Assembly (NCBI RefSeq): GCF_001638985.1
Contig: NW_017265139.1
Location: 1,426,001-1,490,000, forward strand
From: Phycomyces blakesleeanus NRRL 1555(-)
Taxonomy: Eukaryota; Mucoromycota; Mucoromycetes; Mucorales; Phycomycetaceae
DNA length: 64,000 nt
Direction: 5' to 3'
In this document: positions 12,283 through 23,937 of the stretch, one piece after another
Numbering within the stretch: position 1 is the first letter of the stretch
Layout of the letters: each line of letters opens with the position of its first letter
Notes under the pieces: model-generated
Seen by the model: the letters and a program-made list of their open reading frames with translations, nothing else
Told to the model about the DNA's origin: nothing
Database searches by the model: none
Made by a program: the position numbers and the translations under genes

Positions 12283-13099
12283 TATACCCCTCTTTTTTCT
12301 CCCTTTATTTCTTACTTCCTCTTCTTCATGTCTTTATCATTTATCTTTTCTCTCGATATCCCACTTTCTCTATCATTCTCTATATCAGTATTTATATTTA
12401 TGTTTTTGTGTATATGTATTTGTGTATGTCCTTAATCTACTATATATAATTATATAATAATAATAATAATAAAAACTTTGTTGTTGTTGTTGTTGTTGTT
12501 GTGAAAATGAAACTTGTTATTCCCGGGATTTATTTTATTTAATTTAATTTAATTTTTCTTGTATTTCTTTTAAATCAAATACGATGTTTCTTATGTTAAA
12601 AGAAGGGAGTTAATTTTAAACTCTAGTCTTTGAAAGGAAGGTCGTGTGAGGATATTAGGTGAAGTCAAGTGTAAACGATCCCAAAGTAAGCATATGGTTC
12701 CCATGAAAGAGGGAGCTGTAATCCAAAAGACAAGATGTTTCCATTCCAACCAGAGGACAACGACAATGAAACACAATACTAAATATCACCTGCCTTGTAT
12801 TTATTTATGTTTTAGTTACTTGATGCACAACCAAGAAAGAAAGAAAGAAAGAAAAATGTATGTGGGAGACGGACAACCTTGTTTCTACATTTGTCAATAA
12901 GCTCTTTTGGCTAAACCAGGTCCGGAAAGGGCATTTTGATTGAGTACAAGATAGAAAATATAAATATGGTCAAGAATGGTAAAATTGACTAGAAATAAAC
13001 CAACAAAAGTACATTATAATTGATTGTACTCATCATTAATATCCAAGCATAAGATACAATATCCAAAGCCCATTTGTGATTTGGCATTATTACCGTTGG

Positions 13100-13151
<52 letters not shown>

Positions 13152-13263
13152 GCTACTGCTACTACTGCTGCTGCTGCTGCTGCTAATAATTATATATATG
13201 TATACGTATATAAATATAAATATGATTATTATTTGTTCATTTGTTCATTTCTTTATTTACTAT

Positions 13264-13304
<41 letters not shown>

Positions 13305-13365
13305 TTATATGTATATTTATATTTATATTTATATTTATGGGTAGAATATTTTCAGTTTATTGCTA
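12283..13365. repeat. Intergenic with several microsatellites
   Basis: Convergent 3' ends of the arrestin-like and homocitrate synthase genes. It contains (AAT)n at 12455-12471, (TTG)n at 12479-12501, (AAGA)n at 12834-12854, (CTA)n/(CTG)n at 13100-13186 and (TATATG/TATATT)n at 13263-13337. The triplet run creates an artificial poly-leucine open frame. No gene is supported. Confidence 0.75.
13100..13186 (+). repeat. CTA/CTG trinucleotide microsatellite
   Basis: About 29 triplets, first CTA, then mixed CTA/CTG, then CTG. Read as protein it gives a leucine run with no flanking domain, so it is treated as non-coding. The graded CTA-to-CTG change suggests stepwise point mutation plus slippage. 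Confidence 0.9.
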
Positions 13366-14903
13366 TTACTTTGTTTGCTTTGGTACACTAATATCAGCAA
13401 TCTTATCAGGAGTATCAATCTTGTCAAATACACTAGTATGTCCACCGGTCCCCTTTGCATGGTGATAAGTACGCAAGAGAGTATCGACATCGTCAAGAGA
13501 CAGAGGACGGACATCTGCTAATTCCTTAATCTTGGCAGTCACTCGCTTGGCATCCTCATCTGTCAGATCAAGATCAAGCTGTTCAACACGATTCTTGACT
13601 GCATTCCAGCCTGTCAGACGATGACCAATGCTGACATATCGCGTCATACCAAAATCTTGAGGGTTCAGGATCTCATAAGTCGAAGGGTTGTTAAGAATAG
13701 CCTTGGCGTGAATTCCGGCCTTGTGGGTAAAAGCACAATAGCCAGTAATGTAGTTGTTGAATGGCACAGTGACCTCGACAGCCTCGGCAACAATGTTCTC
13801 AACCTCACGGATCATTGTCAAATCATACTTGTTCTTGACGTACTCCTTATCACCGGCGTACATGCGTGCCAATAGTCCGCCCAAGGGAGTAATACCATTA
13901 CGCTCACCAATTCCGAGCACGGACGTATCTATGTGGGTTGCACCAGCCTCAAGTGCTATGATGACAAGATAAGTTTCTTTTTTCTTGTACAAATATAGAG
14001 TGATAAAGAAATAAATCGCGCAAACAAGCCTCTTTTATATATATAAAAAGCATAATTATATCACCTATATATATAGGTATATATCTCTCTCTTACTAATA
14101 AGGGCAATAATAATTCACGGATATTTTACCTGCATAAGCATTAGCAATAGCACATCCTGTGTCATTGTGGAAATGACACTCAATGTCACAGCTAACCACA
14201 CTGCGTAAAGTCTTAACAAGCTCATAAACCTGACGAGGGTTTGCACATCCGACTGTGTCGGCAATACCCACGCGTGTGACACCAATCTTATCAACAGCTT
14301 TGTAGATGCTCAAGAGATCAACAAGATCTGAACGGAAGGAGTCTTCGGTGGAGAAACGGACCTCGAGACCTTTGCTCTTGATGTAATTGATCACCTCAAT
14401 GGCTTTATTGGTGATGTACTCCATATCCTTTCCATGAGAGAATTCGCGTAGATAGCTTGATGTACCAATGACTACATCAAGTCCGTCTACACCAGTGTCG
14501 ATTGCCAGCTTGGCATCGTCCATATGGCAGCGTACATGGGTGAGGATCTTGGCTTTCAAACCAAGACTAGAGATTGTCTTGCAGTCATTGTAGGATTGTT
14601 CAGAAGCAGCAGGAGAAGTCAGCTCGAGGTAATCAACACCGATGGCATCCAGTGCCTTTGCAATCTCGACTTTCTTTGCTGTATCAAAAAAGGCGTTTGC
14701 AAACTGCTCACCCTCTGTTGTTGGTTAAGGATCTTGTGGATTAGTAAAGGTTAAGTGCGTAGATTGAGGGTTTGGTTACCTCTCAGTGTAGATTCAATGA
14801 TCTTGAAGTTGGAAATATTGGACATTGGGTCGGGATATTTTGGCATATAAGGCGACACGGTTGGTTCGCGTGTAGTTCCATTCTGCTTGGCTTGTGTAGA
14901 CAT
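13366..14903 (-). CDS. LYS20: Homocitrate synthase
   Basis: Condenses acetyl-CoA and 2-oxoglutarate to homocitrate, the first and feedback-regulated step of the alpha-aminoadipate lysine pathway. Exons 14903..14780, 14714..14130 and 13955..13366 give 432 residues, right for the family. The DRE-TIM barrel begins after a 30-residue lead with [19 protein letters not shown], where Arg41 and the following Glu form the substrate and metal site. [11 protein letters not shown] holds the HxH metal ligands. [16 protein letters not shown] and [18 protein letters not shown] are further family signatures; the last closes the catalytic region. No mitochondrial presequence is obvious. LYS20 and LYS21 type paralogues cannot be told apart here. 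Splice phases are consistent and introns are 65 and 174 nt. Confidence 0.95.
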
Positions 14904-16919
14904 TGTAAGAAAGAGGCTTTGAATAAGGATAAGAGAAGGAGAAGGGAGTAAGGAAGGATAATAGAGATTGAATTGAATTCAACTCGATTAGATTAAATTA
15001 AATTAAATTAAATTAAATTAAATTAAATATATATATATATAATAAAAAGAGCAAAAGTAGAACTACAAATGAGATTATCATCATTTCTTTTTAGATGTCA
15101 TCTTTCCATTTTTACCTAGTTATTTTATGCATCTCCATCGTTTGGACAAATCAAGCCATTGTACTTTACTCTCCGACAATCAATCCAGCCTATAAAGATC
15201 AGGGACATATTAAAGTAAATCTATATATATATATATATGTATATTTATACACAGAGTAAAAGCAAAGAAAAATAGTACGGTATTTTACACTCCGGAACGT
15301 GAAAGCCAAATCAATTGTCTTTTTCTTCTTTTTCATATGTACTCAAGCAAATAGTTCTATAGCCTAAACGCCATATAGTATTGTTTAATAAATATAAGAA
15401 TAAGAAAAGATGAAAAAAGGAAGTGTTACAACAAGAAGTATTTCCGTAGTTTCAAATCTCCTCCGTATATATGTATATTTGGTTTCCACTGTATATCACA
15501 CACACACAAACTGTAAAGAAGTCTATAAAAACCAATGTGATTTTAAAGTGGTGGGAATTTTGTGGGATTGATTATCGCTATCTTCTCGGGGCTCTCGCTT
15601 TATAACCAATTATACTCCCACATATCTCTCTCGCCAAAAGTATAATAGTATTATAAAACTGAAAGATAACATCATAATTTATTTATTTTTACTGAGTTTA
15701 AATTATATAAATTTGTGACTTTTATAAAGATTATTCAAAAATGACTGACCAAGAATCAACTTCCTGTCATATTTTCACTCTCTATCTATTATTATTATTA
15801 CTTTTTCAGATACGACTCTTAACATGCTCAATACTAACACCACTATAGTTACCACTTAAATAATGCAGGGTGGTTCATACGAATTACCCCTCAGAGCTCA
15901 TGCAACTTGCTTCTTTTGAGTACATTTATATTACCAAAATCTAGTAACTGATGCAATGTCTTTATCGAATACAATTGCTATGCACAAACAATATATATAC
16001 TAAAAATTCAAAACAGTTTAGCTGAAATTTAAGCATTATAACAGTAGCTATGGTGATGATGTGTTTTGTAGGATAAAATATCATATCGAAAATACTGCAA
16101 AAGAGGGAAAAAGATTATATTTAATAAGACATTAAACAGAGATATAGATGAGAAGTCTACTTTGTCAGAGATATTTTTTTTATCATAACTGTAATGGTAG
16201 ACAATACTTTTATGGTTAAATTTAATGAAAGGAAATTTAAGATCTTAGTATGCTTGGATAATGAAAAGACCAAACATTACAAACAAAGCATTTGACAAAT
16301 ATGCAGCTTCAAGTGTTTTATAGTTATTTTTTTTTGTGTATAAACCTGATCCATTTGCGGTTCTAAACATTTTCCTGGTGCAATTGTGTCAGTTCCGTTT
16401 TTCGTTGATTGTTATATACAATAAAGAAGAAAAAAAAGATATGCCCTATAGACAATGGAAACAAGGTGCTTATATCGCTATTAAAGGAATAAGGGGAATA
16501 CAGAGTATGTGAAAGTAAGACATGATACTGTCAATTTCTTAAATTAATACTTGACAGAATATTTCATAAAGGAATACAAGATGAAGTATTATTATTATTT
16601 TTTCAAAAATCAAATTATTCAAAGATCGCAATATACCCTATAGAAAAAAAAATAGGCGATTTTAGTGAATTGTTGCAAGTTTTCCGGGGTTTAAAGTGTC
16701 TTGTACTTGAGTTTTAATTAAGCACCAATTTCTCTCTCGCTCTCTTTTATATTCTACTTTTTTTTTTTACCCCACCATGTTTTTTTTGCAGTCAAAGCAA
16801 AACATCTTTTTCTTAGCTTTTTCAACCCATTACAAAACTAAATACCAAGTTATTCAAATCTAATGGCTTACCAGCGGTAGCTTGTGTGGGTCCTAAGCAG
16901 TAACCAGAACATAAGTGTT
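14904..16919. other. Gene-poor region upstream of homocitrate synthase
   Basis: AT-rich 2-kb stretch with an (AAATT)n tract at 14994-15026 and a TA run at 15223-15240. Apart from the possible exon at 15095-15214 no coding sequence is supported. Around 16668-16700 a short segment (GTTGCAAG..CCGGGGTTTAAA) resembles part of the 70-bp units at 41579-41718, suggesting transposon debris. Confidence 0.45.
15095..15214 (+). CDS. Possible first exon or fragment of a secreted protein
   Basis: A 40-codon open stretch begins with ATG right after a TTTTTAG acceptor-like sequence and ends at a GTAAAT donor-like site. It encodes a hydrophobic signal-peptide-like start (FHFYLVILCISIVWTNQ) followed by LYSPTINPAYKDQGH. 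This layout resembles the first exon of the small secreted gene at 22518. I could not find a convincing second exon in the next kilobase, so it may be a truncated gene copy or chance. Confidence 0.25.
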
Positions 16920-17198
16920 TTATCTTCTTTGAATTCTAGTCAGTCTTTGTCTCAAACGACGACCCTCCTGGAGATCTTCTTCTGCTTGTCTTCTGATACG
17001 CCCAATCCGAATGACGCGGGTGAACCTTACAGGTATAGTCCCAGCATATCTCAGATTGTTAAGTATATGTCGGAAGTTCAGGACAGAAGCAACATCCCGA
17101 TTCCACAAACGATGCATAACTTCTGACCTGTCCATATTCTCCAAACAATTTAGATTGGTACATCTAAAAGGACTTGTTTCTATTTTTTTCACAAGGTC
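16920..17198 (-). pseudogene. C-terminal remnant of a Fanzor (TnpB-like) protein
   Basis: On the minus strand a frame reads TSPFRCTNLNC, then LWNRDVASVLNFRHILNNLR, then AGTIPVRFTR and ends at a stop near 16920. A cysteine pair of a zinc ribbon followed by an RD-x-(A/S)-x-x-N motif is the C-terminal signature of IS605-type TnpB and eukaryotic Fanzor nucleases; the Asp of RD corresponds to the third RuvC residue. Only about 90 codons remain. No ATG is present, and the frame runs upstream about ten codons into the dispersed repeat before a stop. I infer a dead element end. The alternative is a different multicopy transposon protein with a similar ribbon; the plus-strand frame here is a shadow. 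Confidence 0.55.
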
Positions 17199-17951
17199 TA
17201 AAATTATTAAACGTCTTTAAAAGAAACATACTTAATAGCTATCAAGGCTAGTACTGATAAAATATAAATCCGTAAAGCTGACAAAAGAAAGCAATCTGAG
17301 AAGAATTGACAGAAAAATATCTGCATCAAGTACAATTTGGTTGTCAAGATTGCTCGCATGCTCATTAGAAATCTCGGTAGATTTAGAGAATTGCAAGGAA
17401 TCTGTCTTCTTGTTTTTCAAAAGTATGAATCAGACATGACAATGTTAACACAAAGCAGGTTTATACTCTTTGATTAAAAAGAATCAATTAAGCAATATAC
17501 ATATCTTCATCAATATCATAGTACTTAGAGAATAGCCTTTTTTTTTTTTTAGCTAAAAAAATGTAAAAAGTATCACATAAAAACAGATATATGTATATTA
17601 TTTAGTAACTTTATAGCTTAAACTGTTACTAAATATCATAAAAGATAGTACTTCTTCTTTCCATACTTCTTTATATTCAACTTGTATTATTTTGATCAAT
17701 AAAAACTATAAAATTCCAAAATAAAACCGTGTATTTGTTGAACCAATTATAAGAATAGAGATATCTAAAAAAAGGTATAGATTTGCCATATTTAGAATGT
17801 TTGATTGGATTAAATAAAAAGTAATTTTAACTCCAATAAATTGTATTCGCTGTAAATACTTTTAATTTACTAAAAGCCAAGATTCTATTGGCAAACATTA
17901 TAACTCAGTGACCGTAGGAATTATAATGTCTGCCATTTACTACAGTGATAG
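17186..17951. repeat. Dispersed 0.77-kb repeat, copy A
   Basis: This segment is nearly identical to 40829-41589 in the same orientation. Similarity begins at TTTTTTCACAAGGTC and ends at TACAGTGATAG. Long stretches, such as 17440-17750, look identical, while 17330-17430 and about 17770-17810 are diverged. The unit carries no intact coding frame. It abuts the Fanzor-like C-terminal fragment on its left. I infer the non-coding end of a transposon or a non-autonomous derivative. Confidence 0.9.
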
Positions 17952-19204
17952 TTAAATAACACACTATTTCCATTATCATATGCGTAATGTGTAAACGCAT
18001 AATAATCCTCTTTCTGGTCGGTTAATAATAATAATAAAAATAAATAAACAAGCTAATTAAATTTCATAATTCAATTACTGAAGAAGGTTTACTGCCTAGA
18101 GTTTGTTGGCGCGTGTAATAAAGTTCTCACAAGTGCTCTTTGTAGCCAATCTAAAGGTTAATTATGTATTTTGGAAATTGACAAATAAAAATTGTTAATT
18201 TATGCTTATGGAAAGAATTAATTTTGAATAACCTGCATTGATCAGATTCTCGTTAAATAACCTCTTTGGCAATTTATTTATTTTTAAAGAGGTATGGAGC
18301 GAGCTATCAAGTAGGTATATTATAGGCAAGGGTGAAGATATAGGAGGGATGAAAAAGTTAAGGAAGAGGTTAACTTTATGAAAAGGTGTCACTATTTTAT
18401 TTGGCATATTTTATTAGATTAGATATTTTGATCTTCCCTTCTTTAAAAAAAAAAAAAAACAAACTCTTATCCAATAATATTGCTTAAATTTCTGATCTTT
18501 CCTTTGATCTTTTTTTTTTTTGCTTTTTTGGCTGCCCACATCAAGTCAAAGTTAATCTCCGATTGGTTCAAAAGCAAGTCACGAGGATCTATGTTTTTAC
18601 ATCTTGAACGCAATGATATTTCATCCATTTATAGAAATTTTAATGGCACTTTAAGATTCAGTGCTTAGAGCTGGTATGAAATAATAATTAATGGGTTTTA
18701 AGTCAAGTAGCACATATATCTTCTCTCTGGACAAGCAAAATTTCTTCAGTGTATTAGTGTTGATTGCATCTTCTTCATTGATAAAATATGTGTAATAAAG
18801 ACCTACTATATTATTTGTGGAATATAAACTTATGAAATTTTTAGCCAAAATACCTGACAGAAATCTCTAATGTAAATTATCAAATATCAAGCAATCAATA
18901 TAATATTTCTACAGCCAACACACTCATGTATATATAAATGGCCTTTTGTGCTCTAAATGGAAACCAAGCTTTATATTGAATCGAGTGCAGAATGAGTTAT
19001 ACGTCACAGTTTATACCTCCTTGACGTCACAGCTTATACATTTAAGCTATGTAGTTTAGTGTGGTCAAGCTAGTTAACACCTATGTACGAAAATAAATTA
19101 ACATTTCTTTACAAATCAGTAACACCAGCTTATTTGCCACCAGCATATATATATTAAATAAATAGAATTCTATATAATAATAGAAACTAAAAAGACTTCA
19201 TTTC

Positions 19205-19244
<40 letters not shown>

Positions 19245-19526
19245 CATACGTATACCTTTGTTTTTACTAATATTAAAGGTAAGGTGCAAGAAGTATACTT
19301 TGGAATTTCGAATTCCGTCACTCATTTATTTAAATGCCATCAATTAGGCTTTGCGTAAATCTTTTACATTGATTGTAAAGGCAGCCTTTCAATTATTGGT
19401 GCCCCGCGTCTTTCTTGCTTGATTACCTACTTCTTTTCTTGCATTTTTTTTTCAATCTTCTTTATCTCTTTTTTATATATATCTTTAACTTGTTTATAAA
19501 TATACGCACACATACATACATTTAAT
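17952..19526. other. Gene-poor region upstream of MTHFR
   Basis: AT-rich 1.6-kb stretch with a TA run at 19208-19241. It contains no supported coding region. Two TGACGTCA-related sequences lie at about 19001 (ACGTCACAG) and 19022 (TTGACGTCACAG), possible bZIP sites but too far from the start to assign. Confidence 0.45.
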
Positions 19527-21727
19527 ATGAAGGTCATTGACAAGATTAAACAAGCCGAGAAAGAAGGTCGCCACTACTGGTCTTTTGAATACTTTCCACC
19601 AAAGACACCTCAAGTAATAACAATACTAATAATAAAATAATTATTACTAAAAACCACTATTGCAACCATTTGTACTAACCTACATTCCCTCATTACCATA
19701 AAAAAACACAAAGGGTGTCCAAAACTTGTATGACCGTATGGAAAGAATGCAACGCTTTGGTCCTGAATTTATTGATATAACTTGGGGTGCTGGCGGTTCT
19801 TCAGCCGACCTGACCCTGGAGATGGTGGCAACTGCACAATCTGTTTATGGTCTCGAGACAATGATGCATCTGACATGCACAAACATGCCATTGTCCATGC
19901 TTGACCATGCTCTCAAGGTAAGCCAACACACATGCATATACAGAATACGGTACTCAATACATTTTATTAGACTGCAAAAGAATGCGGTTGTCAGAACATT
20001 CTGGCCCTTCGTGGTGACCCTCCAAAAGGACAAACCACTTGGGAATCCTGTGCAGATGGATTTGAACACGCCTCAGATCTTGTCAAATATATCCGTAAAC
20101 ATTATGGCGACTACTTTTGTATTGCCGTAGCTGGTCACCCCGAAGGTCACCTTGACAACCCTGACAAACACGATGATTTGTTGCAATTGAAAGCAAAGGT
20201 CGATGCTGGTGCTGATCTGGTGGTCACCCAGTTATTCTTTGACGTAGATCTGTTTTTAGAATTTGTCAAAAAGTGTAGACAGATTGGTATAACTTGCCCA
20301 ATTCTTCCTGGTTTATTCCCTATCCAGAACTACAATGGTCTTAAGCGTGTTATTTCTTTTAACAACAACCACGTTCCACAACATATCTGGGACGCACTGG
20401 AGCCTATTAAAGACGACGACGCAGCTGTCAAAGAGTATGGTATCAATCTGACTATTGATTTCATTCGCAAGATGTGGGCAGCCGGTATCAATGGATTCCA
20501 TATATACACCTTTAATCTTGGTGAGTTTATTTGTATAAAATAGAGATAAAGAAAATGGAAGGGACAAGGCCAGATATTTAAATTAAGTTATATTAATATA
20601 AATAATCATTAGAGCGAAGCACACGCCTAGTACTTGAGCGATTGGAACTTGTACCTGATATGGAGAGTGTCAAACCATTGCCATGGAGTCCAGTAAGCCA
20701 TAATTTTACTATTATTATTTTTAAATAAATTCGAGCTAACAAAAAAAAATCTAGTCCCTCACCTCAAAAAGAGCAAAGGAAAATGTGCGCCCGATCTTCT
20801 GGAAAAATAGAACCAAGAGTTACATTCAGCGTACAGAAACATGGGATGAATTCCCCAACGGTCGATGGGGTGATTCAAGCTCGCCCGCTTTTGGAGAGTT
20901 GGATGGTTATGGTGTGTCATTAAAATATCCAGTCAAAGAGTGCCTGGATATGTGGGGCACACCTACATCTATGGACGACATTTCGGTTTTATTTGCAAAG
21001 TACTGTATGAACAAGGTGCCAGCAATTCCATGGAGTGCACAGCCGCTTGATTCAGAAACAGAAACAATTCGCCAGCGTTTGGCTGCTATCAATCTGTTGG
21101 GCTATTTGACAATCAACTCACAGCCTGCTGTGAATGGCGCAAAGAGCTCTCACAAGGTATATGGATGGGGTCCAAAGAACGGATACGTGTATCAAAAGGC
21201 CTATTTGGAGTTCTTTGTGTCTCCCACAGATCTCGACGGTCTGCTGGCCAAGATCGCCAAGGATCCCCAGGTCACGTACTTTGCAGTTAACAACCAGGGC
21301 GATCTTCGCACAAACACACTCAATGACCACCCCAATGCTGTCACCTGGGGAGTATTCCCTGGTCAAGAAATCATTCAACCCACCATCGTAGAGTCTGCTG
21401 CATTTATGGCGTGGAAGGTACATTGATATAAGTCAAATCAAATCAGGAATATCAAAACTTATTATTATTTTGTGTGTGTAAAAATAATTTTTTATCTATT
21501 TATTTTAGGACGAGGCTTTTGGATTGTGGCGTGAATGGTCTTCTATTTACGAGCCTCAAAGTCCCTCTGCAAAATTGCTTTCTAATATTACAGACACTTG
21601 GTATTTGGTCAATATTGTCCAAAATGATTTCCAGGATGAAGGTGGCATCTGGCGTTTATTTGATCTTGAGATCGATGGCGAGATCTCGCGTAAGATCAGA
21701 CGCTCTTCAATTGTACTAGAAGAATAA
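19527..21727 (+). CDS. MET13: Methylenetetrahydrofolate reductase
   Basis: Flavoprotein that reduces 5,10-methylene-THF to 5-methyl-THF for methionine synthesis. Exons 19527..19613, 19714..19917, 19971..20520, 20613..20692, 20755..21417, 21509..21727 give 600 residues, the normal eukaryotic length. The N-terminal TIM barrel has [49 protein letters not shown], the GHPEGH motif and LVVTQLFFD, which bind FAD and folate. HIYTFNLERS closes the barrel. The C-terminal half (from about residue 330: [50 protein letters not shown]) is the eukaryotic regulatory domain that binds S-adenosylmethionine in animal enzymes. All exon joints are GT-AG and in phase. MET12 and MET13 paralogues cannot be separated. 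Confidence 0.96.
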
Positions 21728-21915
21728 AGAATACATATGTGTATATGTATATAGTATAATATAAAACAATAAAATAAAACAAAACAAAATCTAATACAAT
21801 ACAATACAATACAATACAATAAATCAAACACAAACACGCGCATACATGTACATGTACATATACATGTACCTGTGTGATCTTTATTTACTATGTATAAAAA
21901 ATGGTTACTTATATT

Positions 21916-22518
21916 CTAACATCTGGGGAATGTGGCATTGTTGACCTGAATGTCTAAGGCAACTGTAACTGCTGATTGTTTTTGTACAGTAGCTTTGGTG
22001 GTCGAGGGGTATTTCGGAACAAATACAATATTAAAGGTGTAATCTTGAGTTGTGTAGCGCGAAAAGAAACGGCAGCCGGGTAGCTTCCATGTAGCCGAGT
22101 AAACTTTGTTTTGGGTTCCTCCAGGATAAGGCACTGCGGACAAACCACTGAGGGCATCAAGCTGATACGTTTTTGTGGGATCAGAACGAGCTGTCCATTG
22201 GAAGACAATGTCAAATGAAGAGGGGTATTGAAGTGTAAGAGGAGTTGTCACTATTTCAAGCCAATATACGATACAAGAGGTAGATCAATAAGTGTAACAA
22301 TGTGGACAAAATTCCTCCTTTCTTTTAAGAATATACATAGATATAAATATAGGTGTGTATGTACATGTTTGGTTGCCCACAATTGTGTATTCGATTCTCT
22401 GACGACTATTACTGGTCCACTGTTCGTTTGTCAAGGGTTGCTGGATAGTCAACATGCCCTGTCCACAGACCGCGGCTACGAATGCTAGAAGCACCAATAT
22501 AATATACAGACGAGACAT
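21916..22518 (-). CDS. Small secreted protein, possibly KRE9/KNH-like
   Basis: Exons 22518..22365 and 22250..21916 give 162 residues. The first 20 residues (LYIILVLLAFVAAVCGQ) form a signal peptide with a good cleavage site after VCG. The next part, LTIQQPLTNEQWTSNSRQRI then EYTIVGNQT, resembles the start of the Ser/Thr-rich GPI-anchored / KRE9-KNH domain (I-x-x-P, W, G/S, I-x-W/Y). Two late cysteines may be disulfide bonded (GCRFF and the final PRC). There is no clear GPI signal or transmembrane tail, so it is probably secreted to the wall or medium. Intron 22364..22251 is GT-AG. Function is not known. Confidence 0.7.
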
Positions 22519-23152
22519 AGCTGGAGGGTAAAGGAAAGAAAAGAAAAGAGATGGAGAAGAGAGAACGAGAGCGAAAAATATATTACATGGATGAGTGTTC
22601 TTTTGATAAAGGTAAGTCTATCCACACACATCTAAAAATACACCTCTTGTACAACACAAATCTATTTAAGAAGGGGGTTGCTTTTATATAAATAAGTGTA
22701 GGTTTCCGGGCCACACGCTGCTTGTAGCTCACGCTCGGTCTTCGACGGATTGTGCATGAGCGTAATGATAGGACTACAGAGAATATCTAATGTTGGTCTT
22801 AATTCACGAAATCGACAATACCGGAGTATGAATTTAGTCCAGGGAACCGATTCGGGTTGATTTGTGGTCCGACTGAGTCGGTCGGTCTATAGTTGAGGCC
22901 TATCCACTGTAGCAAGGATGATCCCTCCTTTCCTTTCATCCCTTTGACTTTTTGGTATGTCAAATATGTAGCTCAACAAGATATAAAAGTCGACCGATAG
23001 ACACATGCATATATGGATGCTCGAATGGATAGATGGATGGATGGATGTGTATATGTATCGATAAACTTACAAATATACACATATGTGTATTATTATTGTT
23101 ATTGTTATTATTATTGTTATTATTTTAAATAATGCAGGAATAACGAAACGTC
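22519..23152. other. Intergenic, divergent upstream region of secreted protein and eL29
   Basis: The 634-bp gap between two divergent starts is less AT-rich than most gaps here (22700-22960) and contains (GATG)n near 23030 and (TTA)n near 23085-23120. No ORF or RNA gene is seen; it should contain both promoters. Confidence 0.5.
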
Positions 23153-23412
23153 ATGTCCAAGTCCAAGAACCACACCAACCACAACCAGAGTGAGCATTCA
23201 TTTGAATAAAAATTAATCCAAAGTATAATGTGCTGACTGTGGACCCAACCATTCTAGACAAGAAGGCTCACCGTAACGGTCTTAAGAAGCCCAGCCAGAT
23301 GAAGTACCCTTCCCTCAAGGGTGTCGATGCCAAGTTCCTCCGTAACCAGCGTCATGCCCGCAAGGGTACTGAGAAGGCTCTTGCCCTCAAGTACGCTTCC
23401 AAGACTGCCTAA
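23153..23412 (+). CDS. RPL29: 60S ribosomal protein eL29
   Basis: Small, very basic protein of the large ribosomal subunit. Exons 23153..23189 and 23258..23412 with a 68-nt GT-AG intron give 63 residues. The sequence [12 protein letters not shown], then [11 protein letters not shown], then [20 protein letters not shown] is diagnostic for eL29. Codon use is strongly C-ending (AAG, CTC, GTC), as expected of a highly expressed gene and unlike its AT-rich surroundings. The intron falls after codon 12, a common place for fungal ribosomal protein genes. Confidence 0.96.
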
Positions 23413-23517
23413 AGTTGGTGAAGAAACTCCCGTGATGTGATTTTCATTTTGTATAATAAATTCACTGTGCACTTTTGTGGTACACAATCATGGAACTATA
23501 TACAAACATACATATAA

Positions 23518-23561
<44 letters not shown>

Positions 23562-23937
23562 CGCAGGATTTAAGGAAGACTATAATGATTTTTTAAAAAA
23601 GAAAGTGTCTGAGAGAGAGAGGGAAAAAACATAGTGATTGTGATTGAGTGCGTGTGCTTGTGTATGTGTGTGCGTATGTGCGTGTGATAAACTAGAAGAA
23701 AAAACTTGCCGGCAAGCGATCAAGGAGAAGAATAGATAAAAAAAATATAAGGGATAAAAAGAAGATATTGGAAAGAATATATGTGTGATGGAAGCCTCTC
23801 AAAGGTTTCTAGTGGGTTCATAATCGATATGCTACAACAATGAAAAGGAAGAGAGAAAATAAATATCAATAACTTGCATGGACGCGTTGGAGGTGTATTA
23901 TATTCCATCCCTATTCTCTTTTATTTTCATTTTCTTT
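23413..23937. repeat. Intergenic with TA microsatellite
   Basis: The gap between the 3' ends of eL29 and VTS1 contains a (TA)n run at 23519-23558, a GT-rich tract at 23640-23685 and no supported gene. Confidence 0.7.

Noticed and set aside
13024..13344. Open frame with a long poly-leucine stretch
   Set aside because: It is produced by the CTA/CTG microsatellite and the following TATATG repeat; there is no domain or splice support.
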